Source: Methanocorpusculum petauri
GTDB lineage: Archaea; Halobacteriota; Methanomicrobia; Methanomicrobiales; Methanocorpusculaceae
Reading direction: 5' to 3'
DNA: 64,000 nt
Assembly: GCF_026891975.1 (NCBI RefSeq)
Contig: NZ_JAPTGB010000006.1
Coordinates: 28,916-92,915 of the forward strand
Below are positions 18,219 to 26,161 of this stretch, piece by piece; position 1 is the stretch's first letter; each line of letters begins with the position of its first letter. Under the pieces are notes generated by a model. It did not search any database, was not told the DNA's origin, and saw nothing but the letters and a program-made list of their open reading frames with translations. The translations under genes and the position numbers were made by a program.

Positions 18219-19369
18219 TTTCCGGCCTCCATTTCCTGCAGGATGTCAAGGATCGTTCGTTCCTGAAATGTGCTCATTGCTCTTCCGGTGGTTTCTGCAA
18301 AGAATCCGGCGAAGAGGTCGCGGTCGGATTTTCTCAGGTCTTCCATCCGGGCACCAGCTGCGGCAGCAGCGGGCAGGGCGTCGTTAATCATTTCAAGGGT
18401 GATGATGTTGGGGTATACAGCCCGCAGACGCGCCATGACGTCTGCGGGCGGGAGGGGGTCTGTCAACTGCACGGCGAAGTAGTCGTCGCGGGGAGCGGGG
18501 ACGGCATCTTCTGAGGTGAGGTCGTCGAGGGTTCCGCAGATGATCCGCAGGTCATGCAGCGGGTGTAAGGGAATCTGCCTGATGGTTACGTTTCCTTTTT
18601 CAAATAATTCAACGAGGGTTACGGATTTTGCGGAGCCGCATTCGGAGGGGGAGTACTTGAGGGGGGAACCTGCATATCTGATGGTCGGCAGGCCGACCTT
18701 CTGCGGTTTGTGGAGATGACCGAGCGCGACGTACTCAAATTCGGTGAAGTGGCCTGCGTCCACCTGTTCAATACCGCCGACGATGATGCGTTCCGATTCG
18801 GAGGAGGAGGGAGTGGTGCCGAGTCCTGTAACGAACTGGTGGGCGACTGCGATGTAGCGTTCGTCCGGGTTGAGGGGAATTTTGGTAAGGACGGCGGCAA
18901 CGGCGTCGTCGAAGGTGGTGATCTGTTCAGCGTCAAAGCGTCCGGAGCTGCGGACTGAGGCGGGGTCCAGATACGGCAGAAGACAGATGTGCAGCGGGCC
19001 GTAGGAGTCGTGTACGTCCACGATTCTGATGTCGCGGTCGCAGTCGTAGATGCCACTGATGTGAATGCTGCAGCCGGCCATGATGTCGCTTGCGTAGTGG
19101 ATGCGTTCGGGGGAGTCGTGGTTGCCGCTTATCATGAAGACGGCAATTCCTGCGTCTTTGAGTTCGGTTAAAAACCGGTTGAGGAGGTCGATTGCGGTAC
19201 GACCGGCAACAGCTGTGTCAAAGATGTCGCCTGCGATGATGAGACCGTCGGCTTTTTCCCGGACGGCGATTTCTGTTATCTGGTGAAGAATGAATTCCTG
19301 ATCGGTGAGGATGCTGTATCCGCAGAGTTGTTTTCCGAGATGGAGGTCGGCGGTGTGAATCAGTTTCAT
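18215..19369 (-). CDS. sbcD: SbcD-type nuclease subunit (Mre11 family)
   Basis: 384 residues with the metallophosphoesterase motifs in order: HTADLHLGK at 5-13, IIAGDIFDT near 44, ISGNHDSPER near 79 and LGHLHKPQ near 205. These residues hold two Mn ions for exo- and endonuclease action. It is the first gene of the sbcD-sbcC pair and overlaps sbcC by four bases. The DUF4013 gene upstream ends 11 bases before it and could be part of the same transcript. Confidence 0.93.
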   Translation of the reverse strand: MKLIHTADLHLGKQLCGYSILTDQEFILHQITEIAVREKADGLIIAGDIFDTAVAGRTAIDLLNRFLTELKDAGIAVFMISGNHDSPERIHYASDIMAGCSIHISGIYDCDRDIRIVDVHDSYGPLHICLLPYLDPASVRSSGRFDAEQITTFDDAVAAVLTKIPLNPDERYIAVAHQFVTGLGTTPSSSESERIIVGGIEQVDAGHFTEFEYVALGHLHKPQKVGLPTIRYAGSPLKYSPSECGSAKSVTLVELFEKGNVTIRQIPLHPLHDLRIICGTLDDLTSEDAVPAPRDDYFAVQLTDPLPPADVMARLRAVYPNIITLEMINDALPAAAAAGARMEDLRKSDRDLFAGFFAETTGRAMSTFQERTILDILQEMEAGK

Positions 19370-19380
19370 GAAAAAAGGAG

Positions 19381-20118
19381 TCAGGGGGTGGTTCTGCTGT
19401 TGTAAACGAGCGCCATGTACCGGGCGGTGAAGACACCGAATGCGGCGGCGAGCAGGATGATAATCAGCAGCCAGATGAAGAGGAACATGGTGACCATGGA
19501 GCCGAATGCGCCGAGCAGTATCCAGAAGGCGAAGGCGATGATTTCAAGGATGATGCTGAGTGCGAGGGCACAGACGATGAGGATGATGATTGCGGCGATG
19601 TAGTCGAGCCATCCGATTGTTCTGATGGATGCGAGGATTTCACGGAAGTTGAATGCTTCACGGATTTTTCCTTCCCGTGTCATTCGGACGATGCCGAATG
19701 TTGAGATGAGAGAGATGAGGATGGACGTGATGATGGTGATGATGACTGCGGCGAGGAACAGGCCGATCAGTACGGCGGCGGTTTCGGGACCAAGTGAGTC
19801 TGGGCTGTTTGCGGGAGCGGGGGTGATGCCTGTTATGAGGAGATAGAAGACGGCGATGATGATAAGTATCGGGATTGCGTAGATGATTCCGGTGATGTTC
19901 ATTTTCCAGCCTTTGATGAAGAGGTCTTTGATGCCGGATACTGCAGGGATGCCGGGGTTTGCTTCCATGATGCGGTAGAGGTAGCCGGAGAAGAGCGGTA
20001 CGATGCACAGTGTTACGGCGTTTATCAGAAGATAGACGAACAGGTAAAACCAACGGTCTGGCCTGCATGTTTCTTTGACGTATGTCAGAGAGGAGGAGAG
20101 AATTGCCCCGTGATCCAT
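19381..20118 (-). CDS. DUF4013 family membrane protein
   Basis: 245 residues with five or six hydrophobic segments. The family pattern is an N-terminal soluble stretch, then pairs of helices separated by a glycine-rich loop. Function is unknown; DUF4013 proteins are common in methanogens. I chose the ATG at 20118 because GGTGA lies six bases before it; a GTG at 20229 would add a hydrophilic 37-residue extension. The start of sbcD is 11 bases beyond its stop. Confidence 0.75.
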   Translation of the reverse strand: MDHGAILSSSLTYVKETCRPDRWFYLFVYLLINAVTLCIVPLFSGYLYRIMEANPGIPAVSGIKDLFIKGWKMNITGIIYAIPILIIIAVFYLLITGITPAPANSPDSLGPETAAVLIGLFLAAVIITIITSILISLISTFGIVRMTREGKIREAFNFREILASIRTIGWLDYIAAIIILIVCALALSIILEIIAFAFWILLGAFGSMVTMFLFIWLLIIILLAAAFGVFTARYMALVYNSRTTP

Positions 20119-20469
20119 ATTTTTCACCAATTTTTCGTTGTTATACTCTTCGCTGTCGGACGGATTAAAGGATTCGTACGGTTCTTCCGGTTGTTGTCTG
20201 CCGGGTTGTATCCCATGACAATATGACACGTGATAGCATACCTCATTATTTTATATACTTGTGCCTATAACATTGTAATCGGATTTGGAATGAACGTAAG
20301 GCCGATACCTTCACATCACATTAATGAGGCCCGGTTCATTGTCTTTTTCTTCTTTTACTTTAACTAAGGAGATCGTCTGCGTTTTCGTATGACGGTTTTT
20401 GCAACTGTTTTTTACGAATCCGTGACGCGATAAGACACAAATCCTTCTGAAAAAGGTGGATACTACAAT
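20119..20469. other. Divergent regulatory region between DUF4013 and symporter genes
   Basis: About 350 bases without a supported gene. A clear TATA element, AAGTATATAAAAT on the minus strand (20247-20259), can drive the DUF4013 gene with a leader of about 110 bases. On the plus side GGTGG near 20454 lies about 12 bases before the accessory peptide ATG. The plus-strand leader would be long if transcription started near the same AT box. Confidence 0.5.
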
Positions 20470-20598
20470 ATGTTTGGAATTAGCGACCCGGGGGTATGGA
20501 TGACGTATGTTATTTGTATCGCGGCATTGATCGGCTGTATCATCTACGGATACCTGAACTGGAATAAGGATAGTGATGACGATGGCAGTGAGTACTGA
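20470..20598 (+). CDS. Symporter small accessory protein (42 residues)
   Basis: The frame opens with ATG at 20470 and ends TGA at 20598. The peptide starts MFGISDPGVW, has one helix of about 18 hydrophobic residues (TYVICIAALIGCIIYG) and an Asp-rich tail (NKDSDDDGSEY). This matches the short peptides annotated as symporter small accessory proteins that precede sodium:solute symporters in many prokaryotes. It overlaps the symporter start by about 23 bases in another frame, which suggests translational coupling and a membrane complex of both. Confidence 0.8.
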   Translation: MFGISDPGVWMTYVICIAALIGCIIYGYLNWNKDSDDDGSEY

Positions 20599-22156
20599 GC
20601 TGACGATTCTGATTGTTCTCTTCTATCTGGTGCTGATTCTTGGTCTGGGATATTACGGGTACCGGCGGACGAAGAAGGTTGAGGATTATATGGTTGCGGG
20701 ACGGAATACGCATCCGATCGTGATTGCGTTGTCGTATGGTGCGACGTTTATCAGTACGTCGGCGATTGTGGGGTTCGGGGGGACGGCGGCGCAGTACGGG
20801 ATGAGTCTGATGTGGCTTACGGTGCTGTGTATTGTGGTCGGGGTGATTATTGCGTTTCTGTTTATGGGGAAGCGTATCCGCCGGATCGGAAAGGAGCTTG
20901 GTGCTCTTACGTACCCGGAGCTTCTGGGGAAGATGTTCGGGTCGAAGTTTTTGATTTATGCGTCCGGTCTGATTTTTGTTGCGGCGATGCCGCTTTATAC
21001 GGCGGCGGTTCTGATCGGGGGTGCACGGTTTATTGAGACGACGCTGGGTATTCCGTATATGACGGCTCTGCTGGGTTTTGCGGGGGTTGTTGCGCTGTAT
21101 GTGATTATCGGAGGTCTGATTGCGGTGATGTATACGGATGCGGTGCAGGGTGCGATTATGCTTGTGGGTATGGGTATTCTGCTGGTTCTGACGTATGTGT
21201 ATCTGGGCGGTGTTACTGCGGCGAACAGTGCTCTTGAGGCGATGACGTCGCTGGTGCCGGAGAATCTTGCGGCTATTGGTATGACGGGCTGGACGTCGAT
21301 GCCGGAGTTCGGGTCTCCGGTGTGGATGACGGTGATTACGACGCTGGTTCTTGGTGTGGGGATTGGTGTTCTTGCGCAGCCGCAGCTTGCGGTGCGGTTT
21401 ATGACGGCGAGGGACGGGAAGTCGCTGAACCGGGCGGTTCCGATGGGTGCGCTGTTTATTGTGATGATGACGGGGGTTGCGTTTACGGTCGGTCCGCTGA
21501 CGAATGTGTATTTTATGGAGACGACGGGGCAGCTTGCGCTTGCGGCGGCGGGCGGGAATGCGGATTCGGTGATTCCGTTGTATATTAATGCGGCGATGCC
21601 AGAGCTGTTTGTGATTATTTTTATGCTGACTTTGTTGTCTGCGGCGATGTCGACGCTGTCGTCGCTTCTGCATACGATGGGTACGACGCTCGGCGGGGAT
21701 ATGTTTGCACGGCTGAAGGGGAAGCGGTATTCGGTGCGGGCGAATCAGATCGGTATTGTGGTGATGATGCTGGCGAGTCTTGCGATTGCGGTGGTGATGC
21801 CGGAGAGTATTATTGCCCGTGCGACGGCGATGTTTATGGGTTTGTGTACGGCGGCGCTTCTGCCTGCGTTTACGCATGGTATTATTTCGAGGACGCCGTC
21901 ACTGCTTGCGGCGAAGTGGAGTATGATTGCGGGTGCGGGGGGATGGCTGGTGTGGACGGTGTTTGCCCATACGGCGGAATCGAAGGCTCTTGGTGTGTGT
22001 AATGCGCTGTTCGGGGTTGATTCACTGGTCGGGAGTCCGTGGAATTATCTGGATCCGCTGGTGACGGGTACGGTTTTGTCGGTGGTTGTGCTGCTGATGT
22101 TGATTCCGCTGGATAAGAACCGCGTGACCCGGGAGATGCAGAGGAGTTTTGTGTGA
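20576..22156 (+). CDS. Sodium:solute symporter (SSS family)
   Basis: About 526 residues with 13 hydrophobic helices. The first helix leads into GYYGYRRTKKVEDYMVAGR, a hallmark of the SSS family, followed by SYGATFISTSAIVGFGG and the sodium-site region LLSAAMSTLSSLLH near 355. The solute may be an amino acid, carboxylate or similar; no specific assignment is possible. Starts at 20573 (GTG), 20576 and 20582 are possible; 20576 is best spaced to AAGGA at 20566-20570. Nearly every wobble base is G or T, part of a strand-wide bias in this region. Confidence 0.88.
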   Translation: MTMAVSTELTILIVLFYLVLILGLGYYGYRRTKKVEDYMVAGRNTHPIVIALSYGATFISTSAIVGFGGTAAQYGMSLMWLTVLCIVVGVIIAFLFMGKRIRRIGKELGALTYPELLGKMFGSKFLIYASGLIFVAAMPLYTAAVLIGGARFIETTLGIPYMTALLGFAGVVALYVIIGGLIAVMYTDAVQGAIMLVGMGILLVLTYVYLGGVTAANSALEAMTSLVPENLAAIGMTGWTSMPEFGSPVWMTVITTLVLGVGIGVLAQPQLAVRFMTARDGKSLNRAVPMGALFIVMMTGVAFTVGPLTNVYFMETTGQLALAAAGGNADSVIPLYINAAMPELFVIIFMLTLLSAAMSTLSSLLHTMGTTLGGDMFARLKGKRYSVRANQIGIVVMMLASLAIAVVMPESIIARATAMFMGLCTAALLPAFTHGIISRTPSLLAAKWSMIAGAGGWLVWTVFAHTAESKALGVCNALFGVDSLVGSPWNYLDPLVTGTVLSVVVLLMLIPLDKNRVTREMQRSFV

Positions 22157-22310
22157 GAGACGGGATTTATGCGGGTGCGGTGCGGGTGGTTGTGTTTGGG
22201 GTAACCACGGAACATACGTACCACCCCATCACTCACTTTTGTGCCCGGGCAGTGTTCCAAAAAGATAATTTTCCGGTCTTCTGAAATGGGATGCTGAGAA
22301 AAAAAGATGT

Positions 22311-22559
22311 TTAGATGACGATTCCGAAGAATGCGAGGATGATGAGGAGTGCAGCGCCGAGTATTCCGCCGACGGCGCAGACGACGACCTGTGCGATGGA
22401 GAGGTCGCCGATGGGGGCGAGGTTGAAGTACGAGACGATGAAGAGGATGACGACTCCGCAGACTGCGTTGATGAGGAGTTTGAGTCCGTTCCTGAGGAAG
22501 AAGAAGAGGATTGCCGCGATTGCGATGGCGACAATGACCATCAGTATGGTTTGTATCAT
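22311..22559 (-). CDS. BofA-like small membrane protein
   Basis: 82 residues with two or three hydrophobic helices and the core LRNGLKLLINAVCG near residues 22-35, which matches the pro-sigma-K processing inhibitor BofA family. In Bacillus BofA holds an intramembrane protease inactive. No sigma-K pathway exists in archaea, so the role here is unknown; control of a membrane protease is only a guess. It stands alone on the minus strand. Confidence 0.75.
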   Translation of the reverse strand: MIQTILMVIVAIAIAAILFFFLRNGLKLLINAVCGVVILFIVSYFNLAPIGDLSIAQVVVCAVGGILGAALLIILAFFGIVI

Positions 22560-22796
22560 GCTTGGTATATGGATGGGAGAGGGAAGAGAAAAAATGTTGC
22601 GGTGGCGTGTATTCCGCCGGTCAGTGTACAGGTTTTACGGGGGCGGTATGCGCGATCGGTATTTCATGGGTATTCCCCGCCCAGGGGTATAACGGGTTTG
22701 TTTTTTTCAATTATTATCCTGTACGGGGTATTCCAAAAAATGCGGCAGTTTGCATGACGCTCAGTCAGGGATTTTGTTCGAAGTACTTCACCCATA

Positions 22797-22805
22797 TCCT
22801 TATAT
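22797..22805 (+). promoter_or_regulatory. TATA box of the first pilin gene
   Basis: CCTTATATTATG has its core at 22797-22805. A transcription start about 26 bases on would be near 22828, six bases before the ATG at 22834. This supports a near-leaderless mRNA and rules against the ATGs at 22807 and 22810. Confidence 0.55.
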
Positions 22806-22833
22806 TATGATGATTCCCAATACTCATTATACT

Positions 22834-23274
22834 ATGAAGTCTGTAGCTAAGAAAGATGAGGCAGTCTCACCGGTTATCGGTACGATTCTGCTGGTGGCAA
22901 TCACGGTTGTGCTGGTCGCAATCGTTGCCGCGGTTGTAATGGGTATGGTCGGTGGTGTCGGTCAATCTAAGACTGTTGGTATTACTGCACAGCCATTTTC
23001 AAATACCTCTGTAAGTGGGTTTACACTGACTATCACGGGTGGTCCAGATGCAGGGTCCTTAGTCAACATTACTGCCTATATGGAAGGAGTTACATTTGAG
23101 AACCCTGAGATTGAGAGCCCGACGGTTGGTGTACCTCAGTTTGTAAAGGTTAGTAGTACTGACCTACCCGCGACGGGTGCTCTTACCCTGACTGGCAGTT
23201 TCACTGATGGATCTAAATATGTCATCTATCAGAACCAGTTTAGTATCCCTGCCACGCCAACAACTCAGGGATAA
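22834..23274 (+). CDS. Type IV pilin (DUF1628/archaellin N-terminal family), copy 1
   Basis: 146 residues with the class III signal peptide MKSVAKKDEAVSPVIGTILL: a charged head, cleavage expected before the hydrophobic helix near Ala-Val10-11, then a helix of about 25 residues (to about 40). The remainder is a beta-rich, Ser/Thr/Gly-rich head. Such proteins are processed by an EppA-type prepilin peptidase and build adhesive pili. The TATA box fixes the start at 22834. Codon use is more AT-rich than in the second pilin. Confidence 0.85.
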   Translation: MKSVAKKDEAVSPVIGTILLVAITVVLVAIVAAVVMGMVGGVGQSKTVGITAQPFSNTSVSGFTLTITGGPDAGSLVNITAYMEGVTFENPEIESPTVGVPQFVKVSSTDLPATGALTLTGSFTDGSKYVIYQNQFSIPATPTTQG

Positions 23275-23383
23275 TCTCATTAATTTTTTTTATTTTTCCG
23301 TTTCGATCTGTTGTTACGGTCATTATTTTTGTTCCCGCTTCTTTCGTAACTCTTATTATCCGCTTCTTCCTTACATATCCAGA

Positions 23384-23866
23384 ATGAGAATCCCCCGCCA
23401 TTCCGACGATGCGGTATCCCCGGTCATCGCAACGATTCTTCTGGTTCTTATCACGGTGGTCTTTCTTGCCGTGGTCGGCATGGTTCTTATCAGTCTGACC
23501 GACGATGCGGGCAGTGCCAGGTCCGTCGGCCTCATCGTCAAGCCGTCCCGGGATTCGGGTACCGGTGTGATGACGCAGAACGATGGTATCCCGGTTACCG
23601 TTACCGTCACGCTCACCGGCGGTGCGGATGCCGCAGCGCTCACCAGTCTCACGGTTGCCGTCTCCGATCCGCTCGGCTCCGGCAGTTCGGGTGAGCGTGA
23701 CACGAGAACCTGTGCGGGGATTGGCGTTCCGATGACGTTCACTATTGATGATCTGGACGGCTACTCAGCTGATCGTACCGGCGGCATGCGGTGTCTGGTG
23801 ACCGTCACCGGCCGCTTCACGGACGGGAGCAGCTCAGTGCTGTATCAGAATATGGTGACGGTGTGA
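23384..23866 (+). CDS. Type IV pilin (DUF1628 family), copy 2
   Basis: 160 residues beginning MRIPRHSDDAVSPVIATILL, the same prepilin signature as the preceding gene, with a hydrophobic helix to about residue 40. The C-terminal domain has the same plan (VTLTGGADAAALTSL, GRFTDGSSSVLYQN) but low identity and a GC-rich codon set. It may be a minor subunit or an independent pilin. The genes are 109 bases apart on the same strand. Confidence 0.83.
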   Translation: MRIPRHSDDAVSPVIATILLVLITVVFLAVVGMVLISLTDDAGSARSVGLIVKPSRDSGTGVMTQNDGIPVTVTVTLTGGADAAALTSLTVAVSDPLGSGSSGERDTRTCAGIGVPMTFTIDDLDGYSADRTGGMRCLVTVTGRFTDGSSSVLYQNMVTV

Positions 23867-23969
23867 GGCGGGGGCTTTGTTCCCAACGCCTGAAGCGTCT
23901 CTTCCTGTATGATCAAAAATTATCTGAAAAATATTTTCTGAAAAATTTTTTACTTTGGTTTTTTTCTTG

Positions 23970-24074
23970 GGGGAACCACGTGTGGAAATGTTTTCGGGAG
24001 CCTTTCGCGGTGGTTTCGCTTGGTGTAACCACGGAAAACACGGACCACACGGAAAGAATAAGGAAGCGGGAAGC
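23970..24074 (+). repeat. Dispersed repeat, copy A (upstream of GxxExxY gene)
   Basis: Contains GTTTTCGGGAG, CGCTTGGTGTAACCACGG, then runs of the form GGAAAACACGGACCACACGG and AATAAGGAAGCGGG. The copies at 24558-24702 and 24703-24855 carry the same modules in the opposite orientation, and related copies lie at 34806-34970 and at the right end of the window. A short partial copy (GGGGTAACCACGGAAC) is seen near 22197. Confidence 0.85.
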
Positions 24075-24151
24075 ATTGTAGGAGTTTGATTGAGAGAACT
24101 CTGACAAAAATCTCACGCAAAGTCTAAGATACTGAGAGACAATATGAGCAC

Positions 24152-24532
24152 ATGGAAAAATCATTATTGTTTGAAGCTGAATCGTACGATATTCGCGGTG
24201 CGATATTTGATGTATATCGTGAAATGGGGCCGGGTCTTCTGGAGGCTGTGTATCAGGAATGTCTCGAAAATGAATTTATTCGGCGAAAAATTCCATTTGA
24301 GGCACAGCCCAGGCTCCATCTCAACTATAAAGGGATAAAACTCCGGCAGACATACAAACCGGACTTTCTCTGTTATGGTAAAATTCTTGTCGAGATAAAA
24401 TCAGTCGAAGAACTTGGGAAAATACACAGATCCCAACTGCATAATTATCTGAAAATTACCGGATTCCGACTTGGATTTTTAGTGAACTTCAATCATGATC
24501 CTGGGGCCGATGTGGTACGGATCATTCTCTAA
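24152..24532 (+). CDS. GxxExxY family protein (PD-(D/E)xK nuclease-like)
   Basis: 126 residues. The name motif is present as GPGLLEAVYQECL near residue 26, and a nuclease-like core PDFLCYGKILVEIKSVE follows near 72-88 with the Asp and Glu-x-Lys of a PD-(D/E)xK fold. Cellular role is unknown. The gene is enclosed by inverted copies of a dispersed repeat (copy A before, B1 and B2 after), as is often seen with this family. This could be a mobile or self-amplifying unit. The start at 24152 was chosen by family alignment (MEKSLLFEAESYDIRGAIFDVY). Confidence 0.85.
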   Translation: MEKSLLFEAESYDIRGAIFDVYREMGPGLLEAVYQECLENEFIRRKIPFEAQPRLHLNYKGIKLRQTYKPDFLCYGKILVEIKSVEELGKIHRSQLHNYLKITGFRLGFLVNFNHDPGADVVRIIL

Positions 24533-24557
24533 GAGCGTCACATCACAAAAACGACTA

Positions 24558-24702
24558 CTTCCTTAGTCTTTCCGTGTTGTTCCGTAAGCGACGCGGTATT
24601 CTGTGTTTTTTTTCCGTGGAATTCCGTGGGGTCTGTGTTTTCCGTGGTTACACCAAGCAAGACCACCGAGAAAGCCTCCCGAAAACATTTCCAGACGTGT
24701 TT
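24558..24702 (-). repeat. Dispersed repeat, copy B1
   Basis: On the minus strand it runs GTTTTCGGGAG, CTTGCTTGGTGTAACCACGG, GGAATTCCACGG and ends with GCTTACGGAACAAC and CTAAGGAAG. It is inverted relative to copy A and directly adjoins copy B2. Confidence 0.85.
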
Positions 24703-24855
24703 CCCGCTTCCTTAGGCTTTCCGTGTTGTTCCGTAAGCGCAGCGGCATTCTGTGTTTTTTTCAGTGGAATTCCGTGTATTCAGTGTTTTCCGTGGTTACT
24801 CCAAGCAAAACCACACGCAAAAAAAGCCCCCGAAAAACCACCACAGACTACCACT
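24703..24855 (-). repeat. Dispersed repeat, copy B2
   Basis: Tandem to B1 in the same orientation. On the minus strand it runs GTGGTAGTCTGTGGTGG, TTTTGCTTGGAGTAACCACGG, ACACTGAATACACGG and GCTTACGGAACAAC. The best match elsewhere is copy E at 63860-63999. Confidence 0.85.
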
Positions 24856-25300
24856 CATCCCGCGGCCTTGAGGGAAAAACACTATTTTACCCGGTACCGC
24901 TCCTTCTCTCTCCTCCCTCTGCAAAACACACAAAAAATCTGCAAAAATCTCTCTTCATAGTTTCAGAACCCCAATACTGTAGTTGGAGCAGTGCAAGAAA
25001 AAAAGCGTCCGGACGCCGCACCTCCGCCAGCCACACAACAACCCCCCCAAAAAAAAACAGCACCGTGGACACCAATACCACCCTCCTCATCCTCGACGCA
25101 GCCGCCCAGGCCACCCGCATTCGCCGCCCTCGCACCGCCCCTCTACGCATGGGCAGACAGATGGCTTGACCGCACCCACCACAGCACCGCAAACGAAGAC
25201 CGGAACTAACCCCGGACGTTCCTTATTTTCTGCTCCGGCCCACTCACCCGTGGATATCAGAACTGTATGCGCAACACCCGTTTTTCAGAAAAGTATTTTG
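24856..25300. other. Intergenic region without a supported gene
   Basis: Frames of 70-100 codons exist here but their products are Pro/Arg/Ser-rich low-complexity strings with no family likeness, and they overlap one another on both strands. A run of eight A at 25051-25060 and C-rich tracts are seen. I see no RNA gene. Confidence 0.4.
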
Positions 25301-26161
25301 TTAGCTCCACACATGGGCATAACCGTGTTTTTCCACCGGTTCTTCTCCGATGAACACACCCGGCTCTTCCACAACTTCACCGATTACGGAGACCGGAACG
25401 TCCATTTTCACGAACTTTTCGCGCGGGATGGTAAACAGCAGACCATAATCGCCCCCGCCATAGAGGAAATACTTCTTCGCATCGGCGATTGGCAGCAGCG
25501 GCAGGTTATTTTCCCGCAGTACAAACCCGACGTCCGATGCCTCGCCCATATCGTAGAGCGAGATTGCAAGGCCGTCGGAAACGTCCATCATGGCCGATGC
25601 CCCGGCGCGTGCAATCCGCTGACCGGTGAAGACCTGCGGTTTTGGCATCACAAGATTTTCCCAGTAACCGCTGTGCCCGTCAAGTCCTGCCTGCGCTGCA
25701 CCGGGTCGTCCGGTGATACAGACGAGGTCGCCCGGTTTTGCTCCGGAACGGGTACAGTAGAACTCTTTTTCCACGATGCCGAATGCAGTTGTCACAATCG
25801 TCAGCTCTGTATGGCTGTCAATATCGCCGCCGGCAATCTGCGCATTACAGGCCTTTGCACAAGCGACTGCTCCTTCCATGATCGGTTTCAGCCGCTCTGC
25901 ACAGTCAAGACCCACGGCGATAAGTATCTGGGTCGGCTGTGCACCGCAGCTTGCAACATCCGAGAGGCTTGCTGCAGTACTCATCCATCCCATCTGCCAC
26001 TCGGTCATTCCTTTTGGGAAGTCTGTTGTTTCATGCAGCATATCGGTTGTTGATACGAGCATTCTTTTCCCGTCGTCAATCGGGAATACTGCACAGTCGT
26101 CACTTGTTTCCCTGCGGCCGATCAGGTCGCGGATTGTTTCAAGCAGTTGTCTGTCATCCAT
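25301..26161 (-). CDS. thiL: Thiamine-monophosphate kinase
   Basis: 286 residues of the PurM/ThiL ATP-binding fold. Key parts are DDCAVFPID near residue 21, STTDMLHETTDFP near 37, SLSDVASCGAQP near 66, GGDIDSH near 112 and MMDVSDGLAISLYDMG near 190. It phosphorylates thiamine monophosphate to the diphosphate cofactor. Its ATG shares a base with the stop codon of the DUF460 gene (TAATG), so it is the last gene of the rio2-DUF460-thiL operon. Confidence 0.93.
   Translation of the reverse strand: MDDRQLLETIRDLIGRRETSDDCAVFPIDDGKRMLVSTTDMLHETTDFPKGMTEWQMGWMSTAASLSDVASCGAQPTQILIAVGLDCAERLKPIMEGAVACAKACNAQIAGGDIDSHTELTIVTTAFGIVEKEFYCTRSGAKPGDLVCITGRPGAAQAGLDGHSGYWENLVMPKPQVFTGQRIARAGASAMMDVSDGLAISLYDMGEASDVGFVLRENNLPLLPIADAKKYFLYGGGDYGLLFTIPREKFVKMDVPVSVIGEVVEEPGVFIGEEPVEKHGYAHVWS

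Noticed and set aside
20540..21877. Long minus-strand frame of 445 codons opposite the symporter gene
   Set aside because: Its product is an Arg/His/Asn string produced by the G/T-rich wobble of the real gene; no family likeness.
24983..26053. Plus-strand frame of 356 codons covering thiL antisense
   Set aside because: ThiL motifs are complete on the minus strand; the frame has none.
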